This document shows positions 42,388-51,247 of a stretch of DNA of 64,000 bases, one piece after another. This DNA is from Agrobacterium genomosp. 13 str. CFBP 6927 (GTDB lineage: Bacteria; Pseudomonadota; Alphaproteobacteria; Rhizobiales; Rhizobiaceae): positions 2,061,807 through 2,125,806 of the forward strand of contig LT009757.1 in NCBI GenBank assembly GCA_900012615.1. The letters are read 5' to 3'. The notes under the pieces are model-generated. The model saw only the letters and a list, made by a program, of their open reading frames with translations. It was not told the origin of the DNA and did not search any database. Made by a program: the position numbers and the translations under genes. The stretch's first letter is position 1. The number at the start of each line of letters is the position of its first letter.

Positions 42388-44880
42388 ATGGGGTTGCAGA
42401 CCTACAATGCCAAACGCAGTTTCGACAAGACACCGGAGCCGAAAGGCGCGAAGGCCGAATTCAAGGGATCGAGTTTCGTCATACAGAAGCACGATGCCCG
42501 CCGCCTGCATTACGATTTCCGGCTGGAGATGGACGGCGTCCTTAAAAGCTGGGCGGTAACGCGGGGGCCGAGCCTCGACCCGGAAGACAAGCGCCTTGCC
42601 GTGCATGTCGAGGACCATCCCTTAAGTTATGGCGATTTCGAGGGTGTCATCCCGAAAGGACAATATGGCGGCGGCACCGTCATTGTCTGGGATCGTGGGA
42701 TCTGGCACCCGATCGGCGACGCGAAGAAGGGCTACCGCAAAGGCCATCTCGAATTCGAACTGGAAGGCGAAAAGCTCAAAGGCCGCTGGCACCTTGTGCG
42801 CATGCATGGAAAGCCCGGCGAAAGCCGCGAGAACTGGCTGCTGATCAAAGGCGACGACGAGGAGGCAAGGCATGATGGCAGTGTGGATATACTGGAGGAG
42901 CGGCCGGAATCGGTAAAGACCGGGCGCAGCGTTGAGGAGGTTGCGGCCAGTCCGAAGGACACCTGGAATTCCAAACCCGTATCGAAAAAAGCCGCAAGCT
43001 CTTCCTCGGGGCAAAAGCAGGCTCACGCCCTGCCCAAAGGCGCGCGCAAACAGGCGTTGCCATCCTTCGTGCCGCCGGCGCTGGCGACGCTGAAACCCCG
43101 GCCACCCGAAGGTTCGCGCTGGCTGCATGAGATCAAGTTCGACGGCTATCGCCTGCAGGCCCGTATCGACCATGGCAAACTACAGCTTTTGACCCGCACC
43201 GGATTGGACTGGACCGAGAAGTTCGGTGACACCGTGGCAGCCGCGCTCAAGGCGCTGCCGGCGGAAACGCTGCTGATCGACGGCGAAATCGTGGTTGAGC
43301 GGGAGAGCGGCGCCTCGGATTTTTCGGCCTTGCAACAGGATTTGAGCGAAGGGCGCAGCGACCGCTTCGTTTTTTACGCCTTCGACCTGATCTATCTGGA
43401 TGGCACGGATCTGCGTGGCGCGGCGCTGATGGATCGCAAGGCGCTGCTCGAAAAGCTGCTGCCCGCCGGCAACCGTCATCTTCGCTACAGCGAACATTTC
43501 GAGGAAAACGGTGGGCTTGTGCTCGACCATGCCTGCCGCCTCAGCCTTGAGGGTGTCATCTCCAAGGTCAGGGACAGCAAATATGTCTCCGGTCGCAAGG
43601 GCAGCTGGGTGAAATCCAAATGCGCGATGCGCCAGGAATTCGTGATCGGCGGCTATACCCTGTCTTCCAGTTCGGACCATGCCATCGGCTCTCTGGCGCT
43701 CGGGGTCCATGAGGACGGCAAGCTGCGGCATGTCGGGCGCGTCGGCACCGGCTACACCGCTGAAGTCGCCGAAATGCTGCTTGGCCGCCTGACGCCACTG
43801 GACAGGAGGGAGAGCCCTTTTTCCGAAAAGCTGACGGCACTTGCCCGCCGCGACCTCCATTTCGTCCGGCCGGAACTGGTGGCCGAAGTGGAGTTTCGGG
43901 CATGGTCCGCGGATGGCAATCTGCGTCATGCATCTTTCCGGGGCCTGCGGGAGGATAAACCGGCGGGGGAAATCGAACGGGAGGAAAAAGCAGTGTCGGA
44001 ACAAGGGACGCCGCAGTCAAAGATCAAGTTCACCCATCCGGACCGGCTTTATTGGCCGGATGACGGCGTGACCAAGGAAGGGCTTGCCGATTATTACACG
44101 CAGGTCTGGCGCTATATGGCTCCTTTCGTCGTCAACCGCCCTCTGGCATTGCTGCGTTGTCCCGAAGGGATCGACGGGCAGCGTTTTTTTCAGAAACATG
44201 CCTGGCGCGGTGTCAACAAGGCGATCGAACAGATCAGGGATCCGAAGGACAAGGCTGGCGAACCGCTGATCCGGATTGCCGATTTCGACGGCATGATGGC
44301 GCTGGTGCAATCCGCCGCGCTTGAAATCCACCCATGGGGCGCGACAACCGCGAACTGGGAAAAGCCCGACATGATCACCATGGATATCGACCCCGGCGAG
44401 GATGTGTCGTGGCAGGAGGTGATCGATTCCGCACTGGAACTGAAACGGCGTTTCGAAGAGGCCGGCCTTGCCGCCTTCGTGAAAACCTCCGGCGGCAAGG
44501 GACTGCATGTCGTCGCACCGTTGAAACCGGAAGCGGGATGGCCAGCCCTGAAGGCCTTTGCAAAGGCCATGGCGGATGACATGGCCATGGCAGAGCCGGA
44601 AAAATACCTCTCGGTGGCAACCAAGGCGAAACGCCAGGGCCGCATCTTCCTCGATTATCTGCGCAATGGCAGGGGCAATACGGCTGTCGCGCCCTATTCG
44701 ACGCGTGCCCGGCCGGGGGCCGCCATTTCAGCGCCAATCGAATGGGCGGAACTCTCCGGCGAGATCGGTCCGGCGCATTTTACCGTCAAAAATATCGCGG
44801 CGAGACTTTCCAATCTGAAGAAGGACCCATGGGACGGCTTTTTCGCCGCCGCCCGGCCGCTGCCGAAAAAGGCGCGCTGA
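42388..44880 (+). CDS. ligD: multifunctional DNA ligase D (end joining)
   Basis: Three-domain repair enzyme. Residues about 35-150 are the 3'-phosphoesterase domain (SFVIQKHDARRLHYDFRLEM, PKGQYGGGTVIVWDRG). Residues about 225-520 are the ATP-dependent ligase with the lysine-nucleotide motif EIKFDGYRLQ, LIDGEIVVE and GVISKVRDSKYVSGRKG. Residues about 545-820 are the primase-polymerase domain with metal-site MITMDIDPGED and TSGGKGLHVVAPL. The order PE-ligase-polymerase is the one usual in Rhizobiales and Pseudomonas. The gene starts 3 bases after ku, so the two are an operon. Confidence 0.95.
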   Translation: MGLQTYNAKRSFDKTPEPKGAKAEFKGSSFVIQKHDARRLHYDFRLEMDGVLKSWAVTRGPSLDPEDKRLAVHVEDHPLSYGDFEGVIPKGQYGGGTVIVWDRGIWHPIGDAKKGYRKGHLEFELEGEKLKGRWHLVRMHGKPGESRENWLLIKGDDEEARHDGSVDILEERPESVKTGRSVEEVAASPKDTWNSKPVSKKAASSSSGQKQAHALPKGARKQALPSFVPPALATLKPRPPEGSRWLHEIKFDGYRLQARIDHGKLQLLTRTGLDWTEKFGDTVAAALKALPAETLLIDGEIVVERESGASDFSALQQDLSEGRSDRFVFYAFDLIYLDGTDLRGAALMDRKALLEKLLPAGNRHLRYSEHFEENGGLVLDHACRLSLEGVISKVRDSKYVSGRKGSWVKSKCAMRQEFVIGGYTLSSSSDHAIGSLALGVHEDGKLRHVGRVGTGYTAEVAEMLLGRLTPLDRRESPFSEKLTALARRDLHFVRPELVAEVEFRAWSADGNLRHASFRGLREDKPAGEIEREEKAVSEQGTPQSKIKFTHPDRLYWPDDGVTKEGLADYYTQVWRYMAPFVVNRPLALLRCPEGIDGQRFFQKHAWRGVNKAIEQIRDPKDKAGEPLIRIADFDGMMALVQSAALEIHPWGATTANWEKPDMITMDIDPGEDVSWQEVIDSALELKRRFEEAGLAAFVKTSGGKGLHVVAPLKPEAGWPALKAFAKAMADDMAMAEPEKYLSVATKAKRQGRIFLDYLRNGRGNTAVAPYSTRARPGAAISAPIEWAELSGEIGPAHFTVKNIAARLSNLKKDPWDGFFAAARPLPKKAR

Positions 44881-44883
44881 AGG

Positions 44884-45675
44884 CTAGTTTCTTTTGTCTG
44901 CGGCGAGGCTTTTCTTCAACGCATCCATGATGTTGATGACATTGCCGCCTGCGCGCGCTTTCGCGCCGGTCTTCTTTTCCGGGGAGGGGGCAGCCTTGCT
45001 CTTGGTTTTCAGCAGGGCGCTGATCTTTTTCTGGATCGGATCCTGCACCAGTGTCGGCTTCCACCCGGTCATCTGCTTGTCGATGCGTTTCTCCATCGCG
45101 TCCAGCAGTGGCTTTTCGATCTTCATCTTCGGGTCCAGCGCGTCGATGCTTTCGCGCACTTCCTCGCCATAATGCAGCGTCCAGAGGATGATGCCCTTGC
45201 CGGAAGGTTCCAGCAGCACCGCCCTTTCATGGCGATAGAGAACGAGCCGGGCGATGCCGACAACACCATTCGCCGACATGGCTTCCCGGATGACGCTGAA
45301 GGCTTCCGCGCCGATCTTGTCCTCCGGGCGCAGGAAGTGGGGACGATCGTACCAGATCCAGTCGATGGAACCCGTGGGAACGAAGGTCTTGATGTCGATG
45401 GTGCGGGTGCTTTCGAGCGCCACGGAATCGATCTCGTCATCCTCCAGCAGCACATAGTCATCCTCGGCGCGGGGGAAACCCTTCACCTGGTTTTTTGCAG
45501 CCACCGGCTTGTGGGTGACGCTGTCGACATAGTGGCTTTCGACGCGATTGCCAGTCTTGCGATTGAGAATATGGAAGCGGTATTTGTTGCTGTCGGTGGT
45601 GGCGGGCGTCAGCGAAACGGAGGCCGTCACCAGTGACAGCTTCAGATAACCTTTCCAGAAAACCTGCCGTGCCAT
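44884..45675 (-). CDS. ku: second Ku protein
   Basis: A second, divergent Ku homologue of 263 residues: FWKGYLKLSLVTASVSLTPA, then FHILNRKTGNRVESHYVDSV, QVKGFPRAEDDYVLLEDDEI and FVPTGSIDWIWYDRPHFL. The C-terminus has Lys/Ala-rich sequence (KKTGAKARAGGNVINIMDAL). It ends 3 bases from ligD on the opposite strand. Rhizobia often carry several ku genes, and different combinations may form heterodimers or act under different conditions; here the two genes would be controlled separately. Confidence 0.93.
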   Translation of the reverse strand: MARQVFWKGYLKLSLVTASVSLTPATTDSNKYRFHILNRKTGNRVESHYVDSVTHKPVAAKNQVKGFPRAEDDYVLLEDDEIDSVALESTRTIDIKTFVPTGSIDWIWYDRPHFLRPEDKIGAEAFSVIREAMSANGVVGIARLVLYRHERAVLLEPSGKGIILWTLHYGEEVRESIDALDPKMKIEKPLLDAMEKRIDKQMTGWKPTLVQDPIQKKISALLKTKSKAAPSPEKKTGAKARAGGNVINIMDALKKSLAADKRN

Positions 45676-45773
45676 GATCCACGATCCGCTTCGTCGCCCC
45701 TGTCTCCCGGATCAAACAGCCACAGGGTGGCTTTTGTTCCGGGAGCCTTGGCAAATCGCAAGCGGCTCAGGTG

Positions 45774-46778
45774 TCAGCCGAACAGCGATGTCAGCCCATA
45801 GACGGCTGCGGATATGAGGGCAGCGGCCGGCATGGTCACGACCCAGGCGATGACGATGTTGCCGGCAAGGCCCCAACGCACCGCCGAAACGCGGCGGGCG
45901 GCGCCGACGCCGATAATGGCGCCCGTGATCGTATGGGTGGTCGACACCGGAATGCCGAGCCACGTTGCGCCGAACAGCGTCAGCGCACCACCGGTTTCGG
46001 CGCAGAAACCCTGCATCGGGTTCAGGCGGGTGATTTTCGAGCCCATGGTGTGCACGATGCGCCAGCCGCCGAACAGCGTGCCGAGCGCCATGGCCGACTG
46101 GCAGGAGATGACCACCCAGAACGGCACATAGAAGCTGTTGCCCAGATGCCCCTGGCTGAACAGCAGCACGGCGATGATGCCCATGGTCTTCTGCGCATCG
46201 TTGCCGCCATGGCCGAGAGAGTAGAGCGAGGCGGAGATGAACTGCATGACGCGGAACGTGCGATCCACCGCAAAGGGCGTCTGGCGTACGAACAGCCAGG
46301 ACACGGCGAGAACCAGCAGCAGGGCCAGGAAGAAGCCGATGGCGGGCGACATGAAGATCGCACCCACGGTTTTCAGCAGACCCGACCAGACGATGGAATT
46401 GAAACCGACCTTGGCAAATCCCGCGCCGACGAGACCGCCGATCAGCGCATGCGACGAGCTGGAGGGGATTCCGAAAATCCAGGTGACGATGTTCCAGACG
46501 ATGGCGCCCATCAGCGCCGCGAAGATGACCTGCGGCGAAACGATGCCGGGATCGATGATGCCGGTGCCGAGCGTTTCGGCCACATGCAGGCCGAAGAACA
46601 GGAAGGCGATGAAATTGAAGAAGGCCGCCCACGCCACCGCATATTGCGGGCGCAGCACGCGGGTGGAGACAATGGTGGCGATGGAATTTGCGGCGTCGTG
46701 GAGACCGTTCAGAAAATCGAAGAACAGCGCGATGGCGATGAGGCCGACAAGCAGCGGCAGTGCAAGCGCGACTTCCAT
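45774..46778 (-). CDS. pit: low-affinity inorganic phosphate transporter (Pit)
   Basis: A proton-driven phosphate (metal phosphate) transporter of about ten membrane helices. The duplicated PD001131-type signatures are seen as FLNGLHDAANSIATIVST near the N-terminus and SLGHGGNDAQKTMGIIAV in the second half; FGIPSSSSHALIGGLVGAG and GIPVSTTHTITGAIIGVG are the matching repeats. It overlaps the upstream DUF47 gene by one base. In rhizobia this pair (orfA-pit) is repressed by PhoB at low phosphate, consistent with the Pho box upstream. Confidence 0.92.
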   Translation of the reverse strand: MEVALALPLLVGLIAIALFFDFLNGLHDAANSIATIVSTRVLRPQYAVAWAAFFNFIAFLFFGLHVAETLGTGIIDPGIVSPQVIFAALMGAIVWNIVTWIFGIPSSSSHALIGGLVGAGFAKVGFNSIVWSGLLKTVGAIFMSPAIGFFLALLLVLAVSWLFVRQTPFAVDRTFRVMQFISASLYSLGHGGNDAQKTMGIIAVLLFSQGHLGNSFYVPFWVVISCQSAMALGTLFGGWRIVHTMGSKITRLNPMQGFCAETGGALTLFGATWLGIPVSTTHTITGAIIGVGAARRVSAVRWGLAGNIVIAWVVTMPAAALISAAVYGLTSLFG

Positions 46779-47422
46779 CAGACGTTCTCGATAACGATGC
46801 CGCTGATCTCGTTGGCCACATCCTCGAAGCGGTCGACGACCTTTTCGAGTTCGCCGTAGATCTCGCTGCCGATCATATAGGCCATGGCATCGCCGGCGGC
46901 GCCATGGCGCCGGAAGAGGTCCTTCAGACCCTGATCGTGAAGCTCGTCGGAGCGGCCTTCGACGCGGGTAACTTCTTCGGCAATCGCCGACAGGCGCTGC
47001 GCATTGGTGCCGACCTTGTTGAGAAGCGGGATGGCTTCGGCAATGAGGTTTGCCGCACGCACGATTTCATGGCCCATCTCCCGCATCAGCGGGTCGAATT
47101 CGGTTTGCTCGAACAGGCGAATGGTTTTGACCGTCTTGTGCATCATGTCGATGGCGTCATCCATGGACTGGATGAGATCCTTGATGTCGCCACGGTCGAA
47201 AGGTGTAATGAAGCTGCGGCGCACGGCAAGCAGAACGTCGCGGGTAATGTCGTCCGCCTGGTCTTCGAGGGCGACGATGAGGTCGCAGTTTTTCTCGACG
47301 TCGACGCCGCTCAAAAGGTGGTCCAGAGCTGCTGCCGCCTTGACGACCGTTTCCGAATGTTTGCTAAACATGTCGAAGAAACGGTCCTCGCGCGGCATCA
47401 GCTTGCGGAAAATGCTCATCAT
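46778..47422 (-). CDS. DUF47/PhoU-like Pit accessory protein
   Basis: 214-residue helical protein of the DUF47 family (related to PhoU), called OrfA in Sinorhizobium, which is thought to regulate Pit. Recognisable are the start FRKLMPREDRFFDMFSKHSE, the acidic metal-binding helices (LEDQADDITRDVLL, DIKDLIQSMDDAIDMM) and ELEKVVDRFEDVANEISG. It is the first gene of the operon, 44 bases from the Pho box. Confidence 0.9.
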   Translation of the reverse strand: MMSIFRKLMPREDRFFDMFSKHSETVVKAAAALDHLLSGVDVEKNCDLIVALEDQADDITRDVLLAVRRSFITPFDRGDIKDLIQSMDDAIDMMHKTVKTIRLFEQTEFDPLMREMGHEIVRAANLIAEAIPLLNKVGTNAQRLSAIAEEVTRVEGRSDELHDQGLKDLFRRHGAAGDAMAYMIGSEIYGELEKVVDRFEDVANEISGIVIENV

Positions 47423-47465
47423 GCGAATTGGCCCTCAATGGCGCTATTTATGTTGTGGGGGGTAA

Positions 47466-47483
47466 TTGTCATAAAACTGTCAT
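47466..47483. promoter_or_regulatory. Pho box (PhoB-binding site)
   Basis: TTGTCATAAAACTGTCAT matches the direct-repeat PhoB box (CTGTCAT, 4 bases, CTGTCAT) with one mismatch; AAAT follows. It lies between the DUF47-pit operon and the divergent NUDIX gene. In Sinorhizobium PhoB represses orfA-pit through such a box. Confidence 0.78.
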
Positions 47484-47502
47484 AAATGCACGCGGGGCAT
47501 TG

Positions 47503-48078
47503 ATGCAACCCGGAAAATCAGCACTATCAACGGATATGAAATCCACGAAGAAAAGCCGGAAAGCCCGCCCGGCGCGTCCCCTGACATTACTTCAGCAACT
47601 CGCTGCTGTTCCCGAAAAGCTCTTCACCGGCGCTTTCCGGCAGCAATATGCCGCCCTGTGCTTCCGTTATGGCGGCAGCGGCGAAGAGATCGAAATCCTT
47701 GTCGTCACCTCCCGCGTCACGGCGCGCTGGATCATTCCGCGCGGCTGGCCGATGAAACGCAAGAAACCGCACGAGGCGGCCGCGATCGAGGCATGGGAGG
47801 AGGCGGGCGTGCGCGGCCGGGTCAAAAAAGATGCGGTCGGCCGCTACACCTATCTCAAGATGCTCGACAATGGCGATGTCGTTCCCTGTGTCGTGGATGT
47901 CTTCCAGATCGAGGTGACCGGGGAAGAAACGAGTTTCAAGGAGCGCGGCGAACGCCTCGTGGAATGGGTTCGCCCGGACGAGGCGGCAAGACGCGTCCGG
48001 GAAATTGAGCTGAAGTCGCTCCTGGTCGATTTTCGCCCGAAGGGCAAAAAGAAGCGCCAGACGGAGGACAGGCCCTGA
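47503..48078 (+). CDS. NUDIX hydrolase
   Basis: Hydrolyses a nucleoside diphosphate linked to another group, or a diphosphoinositol-like compound. The NUDIX region is WIIPRGWPMKRKKPHEAAAI followed by EAWEEAGV, with the catalytic Glu pair but Ile-Glu-Ala in place of the usual Arg-Glu, typical of the alphaproteobacterial DIPP-like group. A basic N-terminus and Lys-rich C-terminus flank it. I use ATG 47503 with GGGG upstream; 47536 is an alternative. It is divergent from DUF47-pit and its promoter shares the Pho box region. Confidence 0.82.
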   Translation: MQPGKSALSTDMKSTKKSRKARPARPLTLLQQLAAVPEKLFTGAFRQQYAALCFRYGGSGEEIEILVVTSRVTARWIIPRGWPMKRKKPHEAAAIEAWEEAGVRGRVKKDAVGRYTYLKMLDNGDVVPCVVDVFQIEVTGEETSFKERGERLVEWVRPDEAARRVREIELKSLLVDFRPKGKKKRQTEDRP

Positions 48079-48093
48079 CCGCAAATCCTGTGG

Positions 48094-51000
48094 TCAAGTC
48101 TGCGACGGTGATACCGGATGGTCTGCCAATCCGGTTTCGCCCGTCTCATCCGGCGCTTTCGGCAGCAGGCGGGCGAAACGCCGGGTGATGCTGTCAATAT
48201 AGGACAGGATCACCGGCACGACGATCAGGGTGAGCAGGGTGGAGCTGATGAGGCCGCCGACCACCGCATGCGCCATCGGCGCGCGCTGCGCCCCGCCACC
48301 GCCAATGGCGAGACCAAGCGGGATCATGCCGGCGATCATTGCAAGCGTCGTCATGACGATCGGACGGAAGCGGATGACGCCGGCGCTTGCGAGCGCCTCG
48401 TTCAGCGACAGTCCCCGTTTTCTTTCGCGATTGGCGAAATCGACCAGCAATATGCCGTTCTTGGTAACGAGGCCCATCAGCATGATGAAACCGATCAGCG
48501 AGAACATGTTGATCGTGCTGCCGGCCACCATCAATCCGAGGATGACGCCGATGAGAGACAGCGGTAGCGACGCCATGATGGCGAGCGGTTGCAGGAAACT
48601 GCCAAATTGCGAGGCGAGCACGATGTAAATGAAGATGACCGCCATGACGAGCGCCTTGACCATGTGCCCAACCGTTTCCTGCATGGTTTCGGCTTCGCCG
48701 CCGAAGCGGATGCGGTAACCGTCAGGCAGATCGCGGGAGGCGGTCAGGCTCTGCAACGCATTTGTCACGTCCCCAAGCGTGCGGCCGCTGACATTGGCCG
48801 AAACCAGCACTTCGCGTCGGTTCTCGATGCGGCGGATTTCGGCGGGCGCCGGCACGGTGGCGATATCGGCGACCTGATCGAGACGCACCATCTGCGGTGC
48901 GCCGTTCGATGCGATGCGGCTGGTCGCAATCATCAATTCACCGAGTGCCGTCATATCGGAACGCCGCTCACCGGGCAGGCGCACGACGATGTCGTAGCTG
49001 TTGCCGTCGGCATCCGTCCATTTCGAGACGTCCTCGCCAGCGACGAGCGGAGAGAGTGCGGCGGCCAGATCGGATCTGGAAATGCCAAGATCGCTTGCCG
49101 CATCGCGTTTGAGACGCACGGAAAGGATCGAGGTCACGTCCCTGGCGCTGGAGGTCACATCAACGAGGCCGGGGATTTTTTTCATGTCTTCCATGAGACC
49201 GGTGGCGATTTTTTCAAGGACGGCCCGGTCGTCGCCGAGGATGCTGAGCTGCACCGGACTTTCGCCGCCGCCCAGGCCGTTCTGCAGGATCGTGACTTCA
49301 ATGCCCGGTATGGCCGACAGGCGGTTGCGGATCGGCTCGGCCAGCGAGACCGGGGTTCGCGTGCGCGCTGAAAGCGGCACCAGCCCGACCTGAATGGCGG
49401 CGCGATGTTTGCCGGCGGCACCGCCGGTATTGACGGTGGAGTAAACCATCTCCACCTCCGGGAATTCCCTGAGCGCCTTCTCGACCTGCCGCACTTTCGC
49501 CGTCGTGTAATCCAGCGAGGAGCCGACCGGTGCGGTAATATTGATCTGGAAGCGGCCCTCATCCGTATTCGGCACAAATTCCGTGCCGACCAGCGGCACC
49601 ATGAACAGGCTGCCGACAAAGATGCCCACCGTCGAAAGCAGGGTGATGAGCCGGTGGCGCAATGTCCAGCCGATCGCAAGCCGGTATCGCTCGGCGAGCC
49701 ATTCGAAGCCGCTGTCGAAACGCGCGATCAGCCGGCCGATCAGGCCACGCCGGGCGTTGGGTTGCGAATCCGGATCGTACCAGAGGCTCGACAGCATCGG
49801 ATCGAGCGTGAAGGCGACGAAAAGCGAGATCAGCACGGCAGCCGACACGGTGACGCCGAACTGGTAGAAAAACCGGCCGATAATGCCATCCATGAAGGCG
49901 ACCGGCAAAAAGACCGCCACGATGGTTGCCGTTGTCGCGATTACCGCAAGCCCGATTTCATTCGTGCCGTCGAGTGCCGCGCGGATATGGGATTTCCCCA
50001 TATGCAGGTGGCGGGTGATGTTTTCGCGCACGACAATGGCGTCATCCACCAGAATGCCGATGGAAAGCGTCAATGCCAGGAGGCTCAGCGTATTGAGCGT
50101 AAAGCCGAGCAGATCGATGACCGCGAGCGTGCCGATGATCGCAATCGGCAATGTCAGCCCGGTGATCACCGTGCTGCGCCAGGAATTGAGAAACAGAAAG
50201 ACGATGGCGACGGCAAGGGCGGCTCCCTCGATCAGGGTCATCTGCACCTGGGTGACGGATTCCCGGATGGGAACCGAAGAGTCCGTAACGATGCGCAATT
50301 GCACGTTTTTCGGGGCGAGCTCGGCATTGAGCGCTTCGAGGCGCTGCCTCACATCCGTCACGACCTGAACCGTATTGGCGTCCTGAACCTTGACGATGTC
50401 GATCGCCAGCGCCGTCTGGCCATTATAGAGGGCGCGGTTTTCAGGATCGGCGGCGCCTTCGGAGATCGAGGCGACATCGCGAAGGTAGATGGCCGCGCCG
50501 CCACGCCTTGCGACCACCATGTCCAGCAGCGCCTGCGGGTCCTCGATGCGGCCCCGCACCTGCACCGTGCGTTCTGAAACAGTGTCGATGACGCTTCCAG
50601 CCGGGCTGTTGCCGTTGCCGGTGCGCAGCGCGTTTATCACGTCATTGATGCCCACCTTGAGCGCGCGCATGCGCGTGTCGTCGACCGTGACATCGATCTG
50701 CCGCTTGCGGGCGCCGACCAGCGTTGCCTGCCCGACGCCGGCAACGGTCGTCAGTTGCCGCAATACCTTCTGGTCGGCAAGGGTGCTGAGCGCGGGTACG
50801 TCGAGCGATGTCGAACTGATCGCCAGAGACAGGATCGGCTCGGCGGCCGGGTCGAACCGCGAGATGACCGGTTTTTTGACATCCTCGGGGAAATTCGCCT
50901 CGATGGCGGCGACCTTGTCGCGCACATCCTGCGCGGCCGCGGCACTTTTAACCTCGAGCTTGAATTTCGCGACGACGACGGAGCGTCCTTCGTAAGAGGT

Positions 51001-51246
51001 CGAGTTGATCTCGTCGAGGCCGCCTATGGCATTCAGCGCATCCTCGACCGGTCGCGTCACTTCCGTCTCCACCGTTTCCGGCGTGGCACCCGGATAGGCG
51101 GTGACCACGACCACGACGGGAACGTCGACATTCGGATATTGATCGAGCCCCAGCCGCTGCAGCGAAAAGGCGCCGATGACCAGAAGCGCCACCATCATCA
51201 TGGTTGCGAAAACGGGATGGGCGACGGATATGCGGGTCAAGAACAT
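48094..51246 (-). CDS. RND-family efflux transporter permease
   Basis: Inner-membrane proton-driven efflux pump of 1050 residues (AcrB/HAE-1 type). It has the N-terminal membrane segment FATMMMVALLVIGAFSLQRL, two large periplasmic loops, and the proton-relay motif LSIGILVDDAIVVRENITRH in helix 4 with the Asp pair. GLVTKNGILLVDFANRERKR in the second half matches helix 10. It is transcribed with the membrane fusion protein gene, one base apart. No outer-membrane channel gene is in the window, so it probably uses a TolC-type protein encoded elsewhere. Substrate unknown. Confidence 0.92.
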   Translation of the reverse strand: MFLTRISVAHPVFATMMMVALLVIGAFSLQRLGLDQYPNVDVPVVVVVTAYPGATPETVETEVTRPVEDALNAIGGLDEINSTSYEGRSVVVAKFKLEVKSAAAAQDVRDKVAAIEANFPEDVKKPVISRFDPAAEPILSLAISSTSLDVPALSTLADQKVLRQLTTVAGVGQATLVGARKRQIDVTVDDTRMRALKVGINDVINALRTGNGNSPAGSVIDTVSERTVQVRGRIEDPQALLDMVVARRGGAAIYLRDVASISEGAADPENRALYNGQTALAIDIVKVQDANTVQVVTDVRQRLEALNAELAPKNVQLRIVTDSSVPIRESVTQVQMTLIEGAALAVAIVFLFLNSWRSTVITGLTLPIAIIGTLAVIDLLGFTLNTLSLLALTLSIGILVDDAIVVRENITRHLHMGKSHIRAALDGTNEIGLAVIATTATIVAVFLPVAFMDGIIGRFFYQFGVTVSAAVLISLFVAFTLDPMLSSLWYDPDSQPNARRGLIGRLIARFDSGFEWLAERYRLAIGWTLRHRLITLLSTVGIFVGSLFMVPLVGTEFVPNTDEGRFQINITAPVGSSLDYTTAKVRQVEKALREFPEVEMVYSTVNTGGAAGKHRAAIQVGLVPLSARTRTPVSLAEPIRNRLSAIPGIEVTILQNGLGGGESPVQLSILGDDRAVLEKIATGLMEDMKKIPGLVDVTSSARDVTSILSVRLKRDAASDLGISRSDLAAALSPLVAGEDVSKWTDADGNSYDIVVRLPGERRSDMTALGELMIATSRIASNGAPQMVRLDQVADIATVPAPAEIRRIENRREVLVSANVSGRTLGDVTNALQSLTASRDLPDGYRIRFGGEAETMQETVGHMVKALVMAVIFIYIVLASQFGSFLQPLAIMASLPLSLIGVILGLMVAGSTINMFSLIGFIMLMGLVTKNGILLVDFANRERKRGLSLNEALASAGVIRFRPIVMTTLAMIAGMIPLGLAIGGGGAQRAPMAHAVVGGLISSTLLTLIVVPVILSYIDSITRRFARLLPKAPDETGETGLADHPVSPSQT

Positions 51247-51247
51247 C

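Noticed and set aside
45771..46859. A 362-codon plus-strand frame over pit
   Set aside because: Shadow of pit; very charged, low-complexity sequence with no family.
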